Positions 12,113-21,169 of a DNA stretch of 40,024 nucleotides are shown here, piece by piece. The notes below the pieces were generated by a model. That model saw only the letters and a program-made list of their open reading frames with translations. It was not told where the DNA came from and ran no database searches. Made by a program: the position numbers and the translations under genes. Source of the stretch: Betaproteobacteria bacterium (GTDB lineage Bacteria > Pseudomonadota > Gammaproteobacteria > Burkholderiales > UBA6910); NCBI GenBank assembly GCA_016183615.1, contig JACPEG010000015.1, positions 1-40,024 of the forward strand. Reading direction: 5' to 3'. Positions within the stretch are counted from its first letter, which is position 1, and each line of letters starts with the position of its first letter.

Positions 12113-12558
12113 TGTAGGAGGGGATTTATCCCCGACAAGGGGCGGGAATGAGTCCCGGGGGGCGCGAATGAGTCCCAGGGGTCGCGAATAAATTCGCTCC
12201 TACGAGGCGGTTGGGGAATCGCGGGGTTGTTGTAGGAGGGGATTTATCCCCGACAAGGGGCGGGAATGAGTCCCGGGGGGGCGCGAATGAGTCCCGGGGG
12301 TCGCGAATAAATTCGCTCCTACGAGGCGGTTGGGGAATCGCGGGGTTGTTGTAGGAGGGGATTTATCCCCGACAAGGGGCGGGAAATGAGTCCCGGGGGG
12401 GCGCGAATGAATCCCAGGGGTCGCGAATAAATTCGCTCCTACGAGGCGGTTGGGGAATCGCGGGGTTGTTGTAGGAGGGGATTTATCCCCGACCGGACCG
12501 CGAATGAGTCCCGGGGGGCGCGAATGAGTCCCAGGGCTCGCGAATGAATTCGCTCCCG
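12113..12558. repeat. Tandem array of GTAG-type REP palindromes (BIME)
   Basis: The roughly 450 bases between two convergent genes are filled by four near-identical units starting at 12113, 12231, 12350 and 12470. Each unit has a GTAGGAGGGGATTTATCCCC palindrome, two GCGAATGAGTCC spacers and an inverted GCGAATAAATTCGC palindrome ending in CTAC. The periods are 118, 119 and 120 bases; the growth comes from G-tract and single-base changes. This is a bacterial interspersed mosaic element of the GTAG REP class that depends on RAYT transposases. No RAYT gene is present in the window. The array touches the stop codon of the minus-strand TraB/GumN gene. Confidence 0.92.
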
Positions 12559-13458
12559 CTAGTAAACCCGCGTCACCCGGTAGCCCTCCCGCGCCAGCAG
12601 GTTGAGCACGCCGTTCTCCCCGTAGAGATGCAGCGCCCCGACCGCGATGAACGCGGACCCGTCGCGCATGCGTGCCTGCATGCGGTGGGCCATGACCACG
12701 CTGCGGCCGTGGATGACGCGCTTGACGAAATACTGGTTGTAGGGGGTCATGACCCCCTCCTTTTCCATGAAACGGGCGTTGATGCGCCAGATTCCGGCGA
12801 GATCCCGGGCCAGGTAGGCGGCGATCAGGTTCTCGTTCACCTGGTTCGCCTGCTCGTAGCGTTCCACCGCGTGGCGCAGCAGGGCCACCTGGATCTCCAT
12901 GGGCATTTCATCGAACAGGAAGATCTGCTCCTCGACGCCCTCCAGCTGGTAGATCGGCTTGCGCCGCAGCATCGCCGCATGCAGCAGCTCGTGGTCCAGG
13001 GTGGCGCCGGGATCGGCCGTGGGCTCGGTCAGATTCAGCAGTGCGCCCCACGGCTTCAGCCGATTGGCGACGTCGGAGGAAATCCGGTTCCTGGCCAGCA
13101 GCCGGTTCACCTTGCCGTAGAGGTCCTCGCCCAGCAGCGAGCGCAAGTCCTCGTTGCCGGGGAGCTGCATCGCCTCGGTGAACACCATGCGGCCCATGTC
13201 GTCCACCATGATTTCCATGGTGAAGCTCCTGGCGCCGTCCAGCGCCTCCCGTACCGGCGCGGGCACGGCCACCACCCGCTGATCGGCGAGATGAATCGTC
13301 CCGAACACATAGCTCGGCGTAAGCCCCGGCTTGTCCACCCGCCACAACAGCCCTTCGCCGAAGGCCTCCAGGGGCATCGGCCCGTAGCCCATCCCGGCCG
13401 CCACGCCCGCCATCGCCATGGCCGCGACGAATGCGGCGATTTTCAACATGTTAATCAT
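12559..13458 (-). CDS. TraB/GumN-family protein, exported
   Basis: The 299-residue protein belongs to the TraB/GumN (Tiki-like) superfamily. It carries the two signature motifs, GTIHLAD near residue 48 and GALHLYGENGV near the C-terminus, plus conserved acidic residues between them. Eukaryotic Tiki members are metalloproteases; the activity of bacterial members is mostly untested. A hydrophobic N-terminal segment (LKIAAFVAAMAMAGVAA) predicts export to the periplasm. The start is either 13458 or the ATG three codons later at 13449; neither has a strong ribosome-binding site. The gene is divergent from the alpha/beta hydrolase gene. Its TAG stop lies directly against the REP array. Confidence 0.85.
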   Translation of the reverse strand: MINMLKIAAFVAAMAMAGVAAGMGYGPMPLEAFGEGLLWRVDKPGLTPSYVFGTIHLADQRVVAVPAPVREALDGARSFTMEIMVDDMGRMVFTEAMQLPGNEDLRSLLGEDLYGKVNRLLARNRISSDVANRLKPWGALLNLTEPTADPGATLDHELLHAAMLRRKPIYQLEGVEEQIFLFDEMPMEIQVALLRHAVERYEQANQVNENLIAAYLARDLAGIWRINARFMEKEGVMTPYNQYFVKRVIHGRSVVMAHRMQARMRDGSAFIAVGALHLYGENGVLNLLAREGYRVTRVY

Positions 13459-13571
13459 GCGCCCGGCGCATGCGAACCCGATTGCCCCGGAAGGGAGATT
13501 TGTTTAGAGTGCCACACGATTCCAGTTTAGACAGAATTCCACCACCCGCCGGAGGGAATTTCCGGTCCCCC

Positions 13572-14435
13572 ATGATATCCAGCCAATCGGCCTACCACAC
13601 CATCCGCGGCCTCCGCTACCACGTGCGCAGTTGGGGCAAGCCCGGCTGGCCCCGGATCTTTCTTCTGCACGGCTGGATGGACGTGTCGGCCTCGTTCCAG
13701 TTCCTGGTGGATGCGCTGCAGCAGGAATGGCATGTCATCGCGCCCGACTGGCGCGGCTTCGGGCTCACCGGGTGGAACCAGGGCGTGTACTGGTTTCCGG
13801 ATTATCTGGCGGACCTGGATGCGCTCCTCGCGCTCTACAGCCCCGGGGAGCCGGCCCGCCTGGCGGGCCACAGCATGGGCGGCAACGTGGCGCTGCTCTA
13901 CGCCGGGGTGCGGCCGGACCGCGTGCGGCGGGTGGCGAGCCTCGAGGGATTCGGCATTCCCCGCACCACCCCCGACATGGCGCCGGCGAAATTCGCCGAA
14001 TGGCTGCAGCAGCTCGCCAACCCGCCCGGGTTCCAGCCCTATGCCTCGTTCGACCAGGTGGCCGAGCGGCTGAAGAAGAACAATCCGCGGCTGAGCGACG
14101 AGAAGGCGCGGTTCCTGGCCACCCACTGGGCGCGCCGGACCGACTCCGGCGAAGTGGTGCTGAGGAGCGATCCGGCCCACAAGATCACCAACGCCACCCT
14201 CTACCGCCTGGAGGAGGCGATGGCCTGCTGGCGGCGGGTGGAGTGCCCGGTGCTGTGGGTGGCGGGCGCCGACCGCTCCATAGAGAAATGGACCAAGGAC
14301 ACCCCGGGCCAGTTTGCCGAGCGCAAGGCCTGCTTCCGGAATTTTGCCGAAACGGAAATTAGCGATGCCGGCCACATGATGCATCATGACCAGCCCGAGG
14401 CCCTCGCCCGGTTGATCGAGGCGTTCTTCGGATGA
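13572..14435 (+). CDS. Alpha/beta-fold hydrolase
   Basis: This 287-residue cytoplasmic alpha/beta hydrolase shows the oxyanion-region motif LLHGWMD, the nucleophile elbow GHSMGGN (Ser) near residue 104, an acidic residue in VAGADRS and the catalytic His in DAGHMMHHD near the C-terminus. The order is that of esterases, epoxide hydrolases and C-C hydrolases; the substrate is unknown. I chose the ATG at 13572 because upstream codons would be intergenic sequence with no family similarity. A GGAGGG about 15 bases upstream is a distant ribosome-binding site. The gene is followed by REP elements. Confidence 0.88.
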   Translation: MISSQSAYHTIRGLRYHVRSWGKPGWPRIFLLHGWMDVSASFQFLVDALQQEWHVIAPDWRGFGLTGWNQGVYWFPDYLADLDALLALYSPGEPARLAGHSMGGNVALLYAGVRPDRVRRVASLEGFGIPRTTPDMAPAKFAEWLQQLANPPGFQPYASFDQVAERLKKNNPRLSDEKARFLATHWARRTDSGEVVLRSDPAHKITNATLYRLEEAMACWRRVECPVLWVAGADRSIEKWTKDTPGQFAERKACFRNFAETEISDAGHMMHHDQPEALARLIEAFFG

Positions 14436-14440
14436 TGCGG

Positions 14441-14592
14441 GTCGCGAATGAATTCGCTCCTACCGGGTGGTAGGAGGGGATTTATCCCCGACAAAGCGGG
14501 TCGCGAATAAATTCGCTCCTACCAGGCGATGGGAAATCGTTGGGTGGTAGGAGAGGATTTATCTCCGACAAAGTTCGTGAATAATTTTGCTC
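14441..14592. repeat. Cluster of REP palindromes
   Basis: The gap between the hydrolase and isomerase genes holds four or more REP palindromes in alternating orientation: GCGAATGAATTCGC, GAGGGGATTTATCCCC, GCGAATAAATTCGC, GAGAGGATTTATCTCC and a degenerate last copy. They belong to the same family as the array at 12113, in a shorter and more eroded form. No gene fits here. Confidence 0.88.
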
Positions 14593-14623
14593 ATGCACCG
14601 AAAGACATGACGGGGTCACCACC

Positions 14624-15256
14624 ATGAAAACCGCCGACTGGTATTTCGATTTTGTCTCCCCCTTCTCCTACCTGCAGCTGGAGAGCTTTCACCGGCTGCC
14701 GAAGGACCTGCAGGTCCGCTGCAAGCCGATCCTGTTTGCGGGCCTGCTCGACGCCTACGGCCACAAGGGACCGGCGGAGATTCCGCCCAAGCGCCGCTTC
14801 ACCTACCGCCACGTGCAGTGGATCGCGCAACACCATGGGATCCCGCTGCGCTTTCCGCCGGCGCATCCCTTCAATCCCATCAAGGTGCTGCGTCTCGCGG
14901 TCGCGCTCAATAACGATATGGAAAAGATCCGCACCATCTTCCGCTTCATCTGGCGCGAAGGGCGCACGGTGGACGACCCCGGGGAATGGCGCCGGCTGCT
15001 GGAAGCGCTGGAGGCGCCGAACGCCGATGAGTGCGTGGCCGCGCCCCAGGTCAAGGAGGCGCTGAAGAAAAACGGCGAGGAGGCGCTGGCCGCCGGGGTG
15101 TTCGGCGTGCCGAGCTTCGTGGTGGGCGGGGAAGTGTTCTGGGGTTTCGACGCCACCGACATGCTGCTCGAGTACCTGGCGAATCCCGCGCTGCTCGGGA
15201 GCGACGAGATGCGGCGGGTCTCCGACCTGCCGGCGGCGATTCAGCGCAAAGTGTAG
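14624..15256 (+). CDS. 2-hydroxychromene-2-carboxylate isomerase family (DsbA/GST-kappa fold)
   Basis: This 210-residue protein is a thioredoxin-fold enzyme of the HCCA isomerase/GST kappa group. The start matches the family (WYFDFVSPFSYLQ), where the Ser of SPFSY binds glutathione. Also visible are an HPFNPIKVLR segment and the cis-proline loop GVFGVPSFVV near residue 160. Known members isomerise 2-hydroxychromene-2-carboxylate in naphthalene breakdown, but many homologues occur outside aromatic pathways, as here, so the substrate is uncertain. Its TAG stop is part of a GTAG-headed hairpin. It is convergent with the asparaginase remnant. Confidence 0.88.
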   Translation: MKTADWYFDFVSPFSYLQLESFHRLPKDLQVRCKPILFAGLLDAYGHKGPAEIPPKRRFTYRHVQWIAQHHGIPLRFPPAHPFNPIKVLRLAVALNNDMEKIRTIFRFIWREGRTVDDPGEWRRLLEALEAPNADECVAAPQVKEALKKNGEEALAAGVFGVPSFVVGGEVFWGFDATDMLLEYLANPALLGSDEMRRVSDLPAAIQRKV

Positions 15257-15283
15257 GCTGGGCTCCGCTGCACGGAGCCCAGC
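15257..15283. terminator. Bidirectional hairpin between convergent genes
   Basis: An 11-bp perfect stem (GCTGGGCTCCG / CGGAGCCCAGC) with a 5-base loop starts one base after the isomerase stop and lies between two converging genes. It is a likely terminator for both directions, although there is no clear U tract. The preceding GTAG head makes it look like a second REP family. Confidence 0.6.
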
Positions 15284-15342
15284 GCTCGCGCGGAAACCGC
15301 CTCCCGTTGGACTCTATAACGCCGGACCCAACACCCGCGCCA

Positions 15343-15996
<654 letters not shown>

Positions 15997-16050
15997 TTAT
16001 GAAATCGGCGGATCGGTAGACGATTCCCGGACACAGGTCCGGGCGGCGCG

Positions 16051-17472
16051 CTATTCCCGGGCCGACGCCAGCGGCCGCGGCCGGGTGAGCACCTCGGGCC
16101 GCAGGATGTCGTCCAGCTGCTCCCGGGACAGCAGGCCCTTTTCCAGCACCAGCTGGTAGACGCTGCGGCCGCTGGCCAGCGCCTCCCGGGCGACCGCCGT
16201 GGCGTTGCTGTAGCCGATGTAGGGGTTGAGCGCGGTGACCACGCCGATCGAATGTTCGACCAGTTCCTGCAGCCGGTCGCGGTTGGCGCTGATGCCCTTC
16301 ACGCAGCGCTCGGCCAGCGTAAGGCACCCGTTGCGCAGGTGCGTAACGCTCTTGAACAGGCTGTGGGCGATGATGGGCTCGAAGGCGTTCAACTGGAGCT
16401 GGCCGGCCTCGGCGGCGAAGCTCACGGTGAGGTCGTTGCCGATCACCTCGAAGGCGATCTGGTTCACCACTTCCGGAATCACCGGATTCACCTTGCCCGG
16501 CATGATGGAGGAACCGGCCTGCATCGGCGGCAGGTTGATCTCCCCCAGCCCGGCCCGCGGCCCGCTGGAGAGCAGACGCAAATCGTTGCAGGTCTTGGAG
16601 AGCTTGACCGCCACCCGCTTCAGCACCCCCGAGAGCTGGACGAAGGCGCCGCAGTCCTGGGTCGCCTCCACCAGGTTGGGGGCGGTGAGGAGCGGGATGC
16701 CGGTGATCTCGGAAAGCCGGCGGCACACCCGCTCCGCGTACTCGGGATGGGCGTTGATGCCGGTGCCGATGGCGGTGGCGCCCAGGTTGATCTCGCGGAT
16801 CAGGCTCGCCGCCTCCTTCAGCCGCTCCTCGTCCTCGGAGAGCATGACCGCGTAGGTGGAGAATTCCTGGCCGAGGGTCATGGGAACCGCATCCTGGAGC
16901 TGGGTGCGGCCCATTTTCAGCACCTCCCGGAACTCCAGCGCCTTGGCCTCGAAGGCGCGGCGCAGCACCGCCATGGCGTCCACCAGGCGGAAAATGCCGA
17001 AGTAGGCCGCCACCTTGAGGGCCGTCGGATACACGTCATTGGTGCTCTGGCTCAGGTTGACGTGCTCGTTGGGATGCAGGTGCCGGTACTCGCCCCGCCG
17101 GTGCCCCAGGATCTCCAGCGCCCGGTTGGCGATCACCTCGTTGGCATTCATGTTGGTGGAGGTGCCGGCGCCGCCCTGGATCACGTCCACCACGAACTGC
17201 TGGTGGAGCTTGCCGGCGCGGATTTCCTCGCAGGCCCGGACGATGGCGCCGGTCCTCTCCGCGTCGAGCAGCCCCAGCTCGTGGTTGGCGAGCGCCGCCG
17301 CCTGCTTGACGCAGGCCAGCGCCCGCACCAGGTCCGGGTAAATGGAGATCGGGGTCCCGGTGATGGGAAAGTTCTCCATCGCCCGCAGGGTGTGCACGCC
17401 GTAATAGGCCGCGGCGGGCACCGGCCGCTCTCCCAGCAGATCGTGCTCCTGTCTCATCGGTACCGGATTCAT
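16051..17472 (-). CDS. aspA: Aspartate ammonia-lyase (aspartase)
   Basis: The 473-residue enzyme converts L-aspartate to fumarate and ammonia. It shows the fumarase/aspartase signature GSSIMPGKVNPV near residue 318, plus the conserved GGAGTSTNMN, HPNEHVNLSQSTND and TALNPYIGYSNA segments. The SxTND and GTGIN regions favour aspartase over fumarase, and the neighbouring asparaginase supports this. The ATG at 17472 has a strong ribosome-binding site (GGAAGGAG) eight bases away; a longer reading frame upstream crosses the promoter region and is rejected. The gene is intact and divergent from the LysR regulator, which is the likely controller. The deleted asparaginase follows it. Confidence 0.95.
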   Translation of the reverse strand: MNPVPMRQEHDLLGERPVPAAAYYGVHTLRAMENFPITGTPISIYPDLVRALACVKQAAALANHELGLLDAERTGAIVRACEEIRAGKLHQQFVVDVIQGGAGTSTNMNANEVIANRALEILGHRRGEYRHLHPNEHVNLSQSTNDVYPTALKVAAYFGIFRLVDAMAVLRRAFEAKALEFREVLKMGRTQLQDAVPMTLGQEFSTYAVMLSEDEERLKEAASLIREINLGATAIGTGINAHPEYAERVCRRLSEITGIPLLTAPNLVEATQDCGAFVQLSGVLKRVAVKLSKTCNDLRLLSSGPRAGLGEINLPPMQAGSSIMPGKVNPVIPEVVNQIAFEVIGNDLTVSFAAEAGQLQLNAFEPIIAHSLFKSVTHLRNGCLTLAERCVKGISANRDRLQELVEHSIGVVTALNPYIGYSNATAVAREALASGRSVYQLVLEKGLLSREQLDDILRPEVLTRPRPLASARE

Positions 17473-17554
17473 TGCGTCGTCTCCTTCCTTTTCGCTCGGG
17501 CCGTGGTGCATGGAGGCGGATTCTGGTTGGCGCGGCCCGGCGCGTCCAATGCTG

Positions 17555-17590
17555 AATACGTATTGCCGGCAAACAAATCGGCATTGCCGG
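17555..17590. promoter_or_regulatory. Possible LysR-regulator site between aspA and its divergent regulator
   Basis: The 166-base divergent intergenic region contains a perfect 10-bp palindrome AATACGTATT at 17555-17564. It also has two copies of ATTGCCGG at 17562-17569 and 17583-17590, exactly 21 bases apart, i.e. two helical turns. Spaced sites like this suit a LysR-type tetramer controlling aspA and its own gene. This is inference from pattern and position only. Confidence 0.4.
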
Positions 17591-17638
17591 GAATCGGGCA
17601 GGGGGTAAAATCTCCGACACACCACGAAACGGCATGCC

Positions 17639-18556
17639 ATGGAAATCAAGTGGCTTGAAGACTTCCTGAGCCTGGCCGAGACCGGCAGCTTCTCCCGCTC
17701 GGCCGAGGAGCGCCACGTCACCCAGCCGGCCTTCAGCCGCCGCATCAAGGCGCTGGAGGCCTGGCTCGGCGTGGAGCTGGTGGACCGCAGCGCCTACCCG
17801 GCCACCCTCACGCCCGCCGGCATCGCGTTCCGGGAGGCGGCCAAGGAAATGCTGCACGACCTGTACGAGACCCGGGCCACGCTGCGCGGGCAACAGCCGC
17901 TTCCGGACAACACCGTCCAGTTCGCGGTGGCCCACACGCTGTCCATCACCTATTTCCCCAAGTGGCTGAAGCAGCTCGAGCAGGAGTTCAACCCGGTGAT
18001 CTCGCGGGTGGTCGCCACCAACGTGCACGACGGGGTCACGGCGCTGGTGGAGGGCGGATGCGACCTGCTCCTCGCCTATCACCATCCGCACCTGCCGCTG
18101 CAGCTCGACGAGAGCCGGTTCGCCTTCGTGCCCCTGGGCGCGGAACGGGTCCTGCCCTATTCGGCCTGCGACAGGGACGGCAACCCGCTATTCCGGCTGC
18201 CCGGCAAGACGGGCCGACCGGTGCCCTTCCTCGCCTACGCAGCGGGGGCGTTTCTGGCGCACGTGGTGGAAATGATTTTGCAGAATGCGCCCGAGCGCTA
18301 CAGCCTGCAGCGCTGCTTCGAAACTCACATGTCGGAGGCCCTCAAGGCCATGGTGGTGGAGGGCCACGGGCTCGCCTGGCTGCCCGAAAGCTCCGTCACC
18401 CGCGAAGTCGCCAGCCGGCGGCTGGCCTGCGCCGGGAGTGAAGCCTGGTCCGCCCAGCTCGACATCCGGATCTATCGCGCGCTGGACAACCGCAAGCCCG
18501 CCGTCGAAAAGCTCTGGACCTTCGTGAACAAGCAGTTAACGGGACGGGCGGCATAG
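17639..18556 (+). CDS. LysR-family transcriptional regulator (HypT-like subgroup)
   Basis: This 305-residue regulator has an N-terminal winged helix-turn-helix (residues 1-60; FLSLAETGSFSRSAEERHVTQPAFSRRIKAL spans it in part) and a C-terminal ligand-binding domain. The WLEDFLSL start and the QPAFSRRI recognition helix resemble the YjiE/HypT subgroup of LysR proteins rather than typical CysB-like ones. HypT responds to hypochlorite in E. coli, but there is no sign that this protein does. Its divergent position next to aspA and upstream of the importer suggests control of aspartate/asparagine use. No strong ribosome-binding site precedes 17639; an out-of-frame ATG lies five bases earlier. Confidence 0.9.
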   Translation: MEIKWLEDFLSLAETGSFSRSAEERHVTQPAFSRRIKALEAWLGVELVDRSAYPATLTPAGIAFREAAKEMLHDLYETRATLRGQQPLPDNTVQFAVAHTLSITYFPKWLKQLEQEFNPVISRVVATNVHDGVTALVEGGCDLLLAYHHPHLPLQLDESRFAFVPLGAERVLPYSACDRDGNPLFRLPGKTGRPVPFLAYAAGAFLAHVVEMILQNAPERYSLQRCFETHMSEALKAMVVEGHGLAWLPESSVTREVASRRLACAGSEAWSAQLDIRIYRALDNRKPAVEKLWTFVNKQLTGRAA

Positions 18557-18603
18557 CAAAACCGCCTATGCGCTTTCTGCATGAGGGAATGAAAACTCGG
18601 CAT

Positions 18604-18632
18604 TTGATACCGTAAAATCAACGATATATAGT
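18604..18632 (+). promoter_or_regulatory. Sigma-70 promoter of the gltIJKL operon
   Basis: A TTGATA -35 box at 18604-18609 and a TATAGT -10 box at 18627-18632 are separated by the ideal 17 bases, in a locally A+T-rich stretch. Transcription would start near 18640 and leave a leader of about 95 bases before gltI. This is the clearest housekeeping promoter in the window. Confidence 0.7.
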
Positions 18633-18734
18633 GCTGGACAAAGCTTGGCCAACGGGCTAGATTGAAAATGCGATTCGAAAATCAATGCCGTTTGCCTAAG
18701 CAGAAAAACTTTTTTCACCAACGAGGAGACCAAG

Positions 18735-19652
18735 ATGATTTCCCTTTCCCGCTTGCTCGTGGCCGCCGCGGTTTCCGCCGCCTTCGTGGCCCCGGCCGCC
18801 GCCCAGGAACTCACCGGCACCATGAAGAAGATCAAGGACAGCGGCGCCATCACCATGGGCATCCGCGAAGCGTCCTATCCCCTGTCCTACCTGGACGACA
18901 AGCAGCAGCCCATCGGCTACCACATCGACGTCTGCAACAAGATCGTGGACGCGATCAAGGCCCAGCTGAAGCTGCCCGCCCTCAAGGTGCAGCACCAGCC
19001 CGTGACTTCCCAGAACCGCATCCCGCTGGTCACCAACGGCACGGTGGACATCGAGTGCGGCTCCACCACCAACAACGAGGCGCGCCAGAGGCAGGTCGCC
19101 TTCGGCCTCACCACCTTCGTCACCAACGTGCGCATGACGGTGAAGAAGGCCTCCGGCATCAAGAGCCTGTCCGAGCTCGGCGGCAAGCCGGTGGCGACGA
19201 CGACCGGCACCACCTCGGTCCAGCTGATGCGGGCCCACGAAAAGGGCAAGGGCATCGACTTCAAGGAGGTGTACGGCAAGGACCACGCCGACTCCTTCCT
19301 GCTGCTGGAGACCGACCGGGCGGTGGCCTTCGTGATGGATGACAACCTGCTCGCCGGACTGATTTCGACCTCGAAGGCGCCGAACGACTACGCGATCGTG
19401 GGCGAAGTGCTCAACGTCGAGCCCATCGCCATCATGCTGCGCAAGGAGGATACCCAGTTCAAGAAGGCGGTGGACGACACCATCCGCGGCCTGATGAAGA
19501 GCGGGGAGCTGGAGAAGCTCTACGCCAAGTGGTTCATGTCGCCCATTCCCCCCAAGAACGTGAACATGAACTTCCCCATGAGCGACCTGCTGAAGCAGCT
19601 CATCAAGAGCCCGGCTGACGCACCGGCCGAGGCCTACAACAAGAAGAGCTGA
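18735..19652 (+). CDS. gltI: Glutamate/aspartate ABC importer, periplasmic binding protein
   Basis: The 305-residue protein has a signal peptide (LLVAAAVSAAFVAPAAAQ) cleaved near residue 24 and a type II periplasmic amino-acid-binding fold. The motifs GIREASYPLSYLD, GYHIDVCNKIVDAIK and GTVDIECGSTTNN are those of the GltI/DEBP glutamate-aspartate group. It should capture acidic amino acids in the periplasm for GltJKL. A ribosome-binding site (GAGGAG) lies eight bases before the ATG, downstream of a good promoter. The hairpin after the gene would leave it expressed more than the membrane components, as is common. Confidence 0.93.
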   Translation: MISLSRLLVAAAVSAAFVAPAAAQELTGTMKKIKDSGAITMGIREASYPLSYLDDKQQPIGYHIDVCNKIVDAIKAQLKLPALKVQHQPVTSQNRIPLVTNGTVDIECGSTTNNEARQRQVAFGLTTFVTNVRMTVKKASGIKSLSELGGKPVATTTGTTSVQLMRAHEKGKGIDFKEVYGKDHADSFLLLETDRAVAFVMDDNLLAGLISTSKAPNDYAIVGEVLNVEPIAIMLRKEDTQFKKAVDDTIRGLMKSGELEKLYAKWFMSPIPPKNVNMNFPMSDLLKQLIKSPADAPAEAYNKKS

Positions 19653-19655
19653 CCG

Positions 19656-19680
19656 GGGCCGCCGGTCACCGGGGCGGCCC
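19656..19680 (+). terminator. Attenuating hairpin between gltI and gltJ
   Basis: An 8-bp perfect G+C stem (GGGCCGCC / GGCGGCCC) with a 9-base loop starts just after the gltI stop in a 91-base gap. It has no U tract, so it more likely protects the gltI mRNA 3' end or partly attenuates transcription than fully terminates it. Confidence 0.5.
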
Positions 19681-19743
19681 TGCGCCGGGTCGCCCCCCTT
19701 CCGAACCCTGCCATCCCTTTACCGGACCCGAGGCTGCCCGGCA

Positions 19744-20481
19744 ATGAACTACCACTGGAACTGGGGCATTTTTTTCGAGCAGATCAAGGGCGGGGACGAA
19801 ACCTACCTGGACTGGCTGATCACCGGCTTCGGCTGGACCGTTTCCGTGTCGCTCTCCGCCTGGGTGATCGCGCTGCTGCTGGGCTTCCTGGTGGGAACCA
19901 TCCGCACCGCGCCCAGCCCGTGGCTGGTGCGGCTGGGAACCGCCTACGTGGAGCTGTTCCGCAACGTCCCGCTGCTGGTGCAGATGTTCCTGTGGTTCTT
20001 CGTGGTGCCGGAGCTACTGCCCAGGGACCTCGCCCTGTGGGTCAAGCAGGACATGCCGGCCAAGGAATTCATCACCGCGACCGTCTGCCTCGGGCTGTTC
20101 ACATCGGCGCGCATCGCCGAGCAGGTGCGCGCCGGCATCGGCAGCCTGCCCCGGGGCCAGAGCATGGCGGGACTCGCCATGGGCTTCACGCTGGCCCAGA
20201 CCTACCGCTACGTGATCCTGCCCATGGCCTTCCGCATCGTCATCCCGCCGCTCACCTCCGAGTTCATGAACATCTTCAAGAACTCCTCGGTGGCATTCGC
20301 GATCGGCGTGCTGGAGCTCACGTTCCAGGCGCGCCAGATGCAGGAGGACTCGGAACAGGGGATCGAGACCTATCTCGCGGTCACGGTCCTGTACTTCGCC
20401 TGTGCCTTCATCGCCAACCGCGTCATGGCCTTCATCGAGAAGCGGACGCAGGTGCCCGGCTATATCACCTCGGCGAAATAG
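19744..20481 (+). CDS. gltJ: Glutamate/aspartate ABC importer permease
   Basis: The 245-residue inner-membrane permease is of the HisM/GltJ class. It has several hydrophobic helices and the conserved coupling loop EQVRAGIGSLPRGQSMAG that contacts the ATPase. The N-terminus (MNYHWNWGIFFEQ) and the ELFRNVPLLVQMFLWFFVVPELLP segment fit the GltJ subgroup. It pairs with GltK to form the channel. The start at 19744 has only a weak ribosome-binding site. The next gene follows after nine bases. Confidence 0.93.
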   Translation: MNYHWNWGIFFEQIKGGDETYLDWLITGFGWTVSVSLSAWVIALLLGFLVGTIRTAPSPWLVRLGTAYVELFRNVPLLVQMFLWFFVVPELLPRDLALWVKQDMPAKEFITATVCLGLFTSARIAEQVRAGIGSLPRGQSMAGLAMGFTLAQTYRYVILPMAFRIVIPPLTSEFMNIFKNSSVAFAIGVLELTFQARQMQEDSEQGIETYLAVTVLYFACAFIANRVMAFIEKRTQVPGYITSAK

Positions 20482-20490
20482 GGAACGGCG

Positions 20491-21156
20491 ATGCTCAGCG
20501 GATTCGACTTCAGCGTCATCACGGCGAGCCTGCCCTTCATCCGGGAGGGGCTGCTGTTCAGCGTCAAGCTCACGGTGATCGCCATGACCGGCGGCATCAT
20601 CTTCGGCACCCTGCTCGCCATGGCCCGGCTCGCCAACCTGGGGCCACTGTCCCTGGCCGCCACCTGGTACGTGAACCTGATGCGCTCGATCCCGCTGCTG
20701 ATGGTGATCCTGTGGTTTTTCCTGGTGATTCCGCTCATCACCGGCACCCCCATCGGCGCCGAGAACTCCGCCATCGTCACCTTCACCGCGTTCGAAGCGG
20801 CCTACTACAGCGAGATCATGCGCGCCGGCATCCAGAGCATTCCCAAGGGCCAGGTGTGGGCCGGCTACGCCATCGGCATGAACTACTGGCAGACCATGGG
20901 CAATGTGGTGCTGCCCCAGGCGTTCCGCAACATGCTGCCGATCCTGCTCACCCAGACCATCATCCTGTTCCAGGACACCTCGCTGGTTTACGCCATCGGC
21001 GCCAAGGACCTGCTGAAGGCCGCCGAGATCGCCGGCAAGAACTACAACCGGCCGGTGGAAATGTACGTCTTCGCCGCCATCATCTATTTCGTGATCTGCT
21101 TCGGCCTGTCCTACATCGTCAAGCGGCTGCAGCAGCGCATCGCCATCATTCGCTAG
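20491..21156 (+). CDS. gltK: Glutamate/aspartate ABC importer permease
   Basis: The 221-residue partner permease is of the GltK type. It begins with [21 protein letters not shown], includes [16 protein letters not shown], and carries the EAA coupling loop [18 protein letters not shown]. It forms the heterodimeric membrane channel with GltJ. GGGAA upstream of the ATG serves as the ribosome-binding site. Tight spacing on both sides confirms a gltIJKL operon. Confidence 0.93.
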   Translation: MLSGFDFSVITASLPFIREGLLFSVKLTVIAMTGGIIFGTLLAMARLANLGPLSLAATWYVNLMRSIPLLMVILWFFLVIPLITGTPIGAENSAIVTFTAFEAAYYSEIMRAGIQSIPKGQVWAGYAIGMNYWQTMGNVVLPQAFRNMLPILLTQTIILFQDTSLVYAIGAKDLLKAAEIAGKNYNRPVEMYVFAAIIYFVICFGLSYIVKRLQQRIAIIR

Positions 21157-21169
21157 CACGGAGCCCCCC

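Noticed and set aside
12113..12558. CRISPR-like regular repeats
   Set aside because: The repeated unit is about 118 bases, palindromic and without unique spacers, and no cas genes are near. It is a REP/BIME array.
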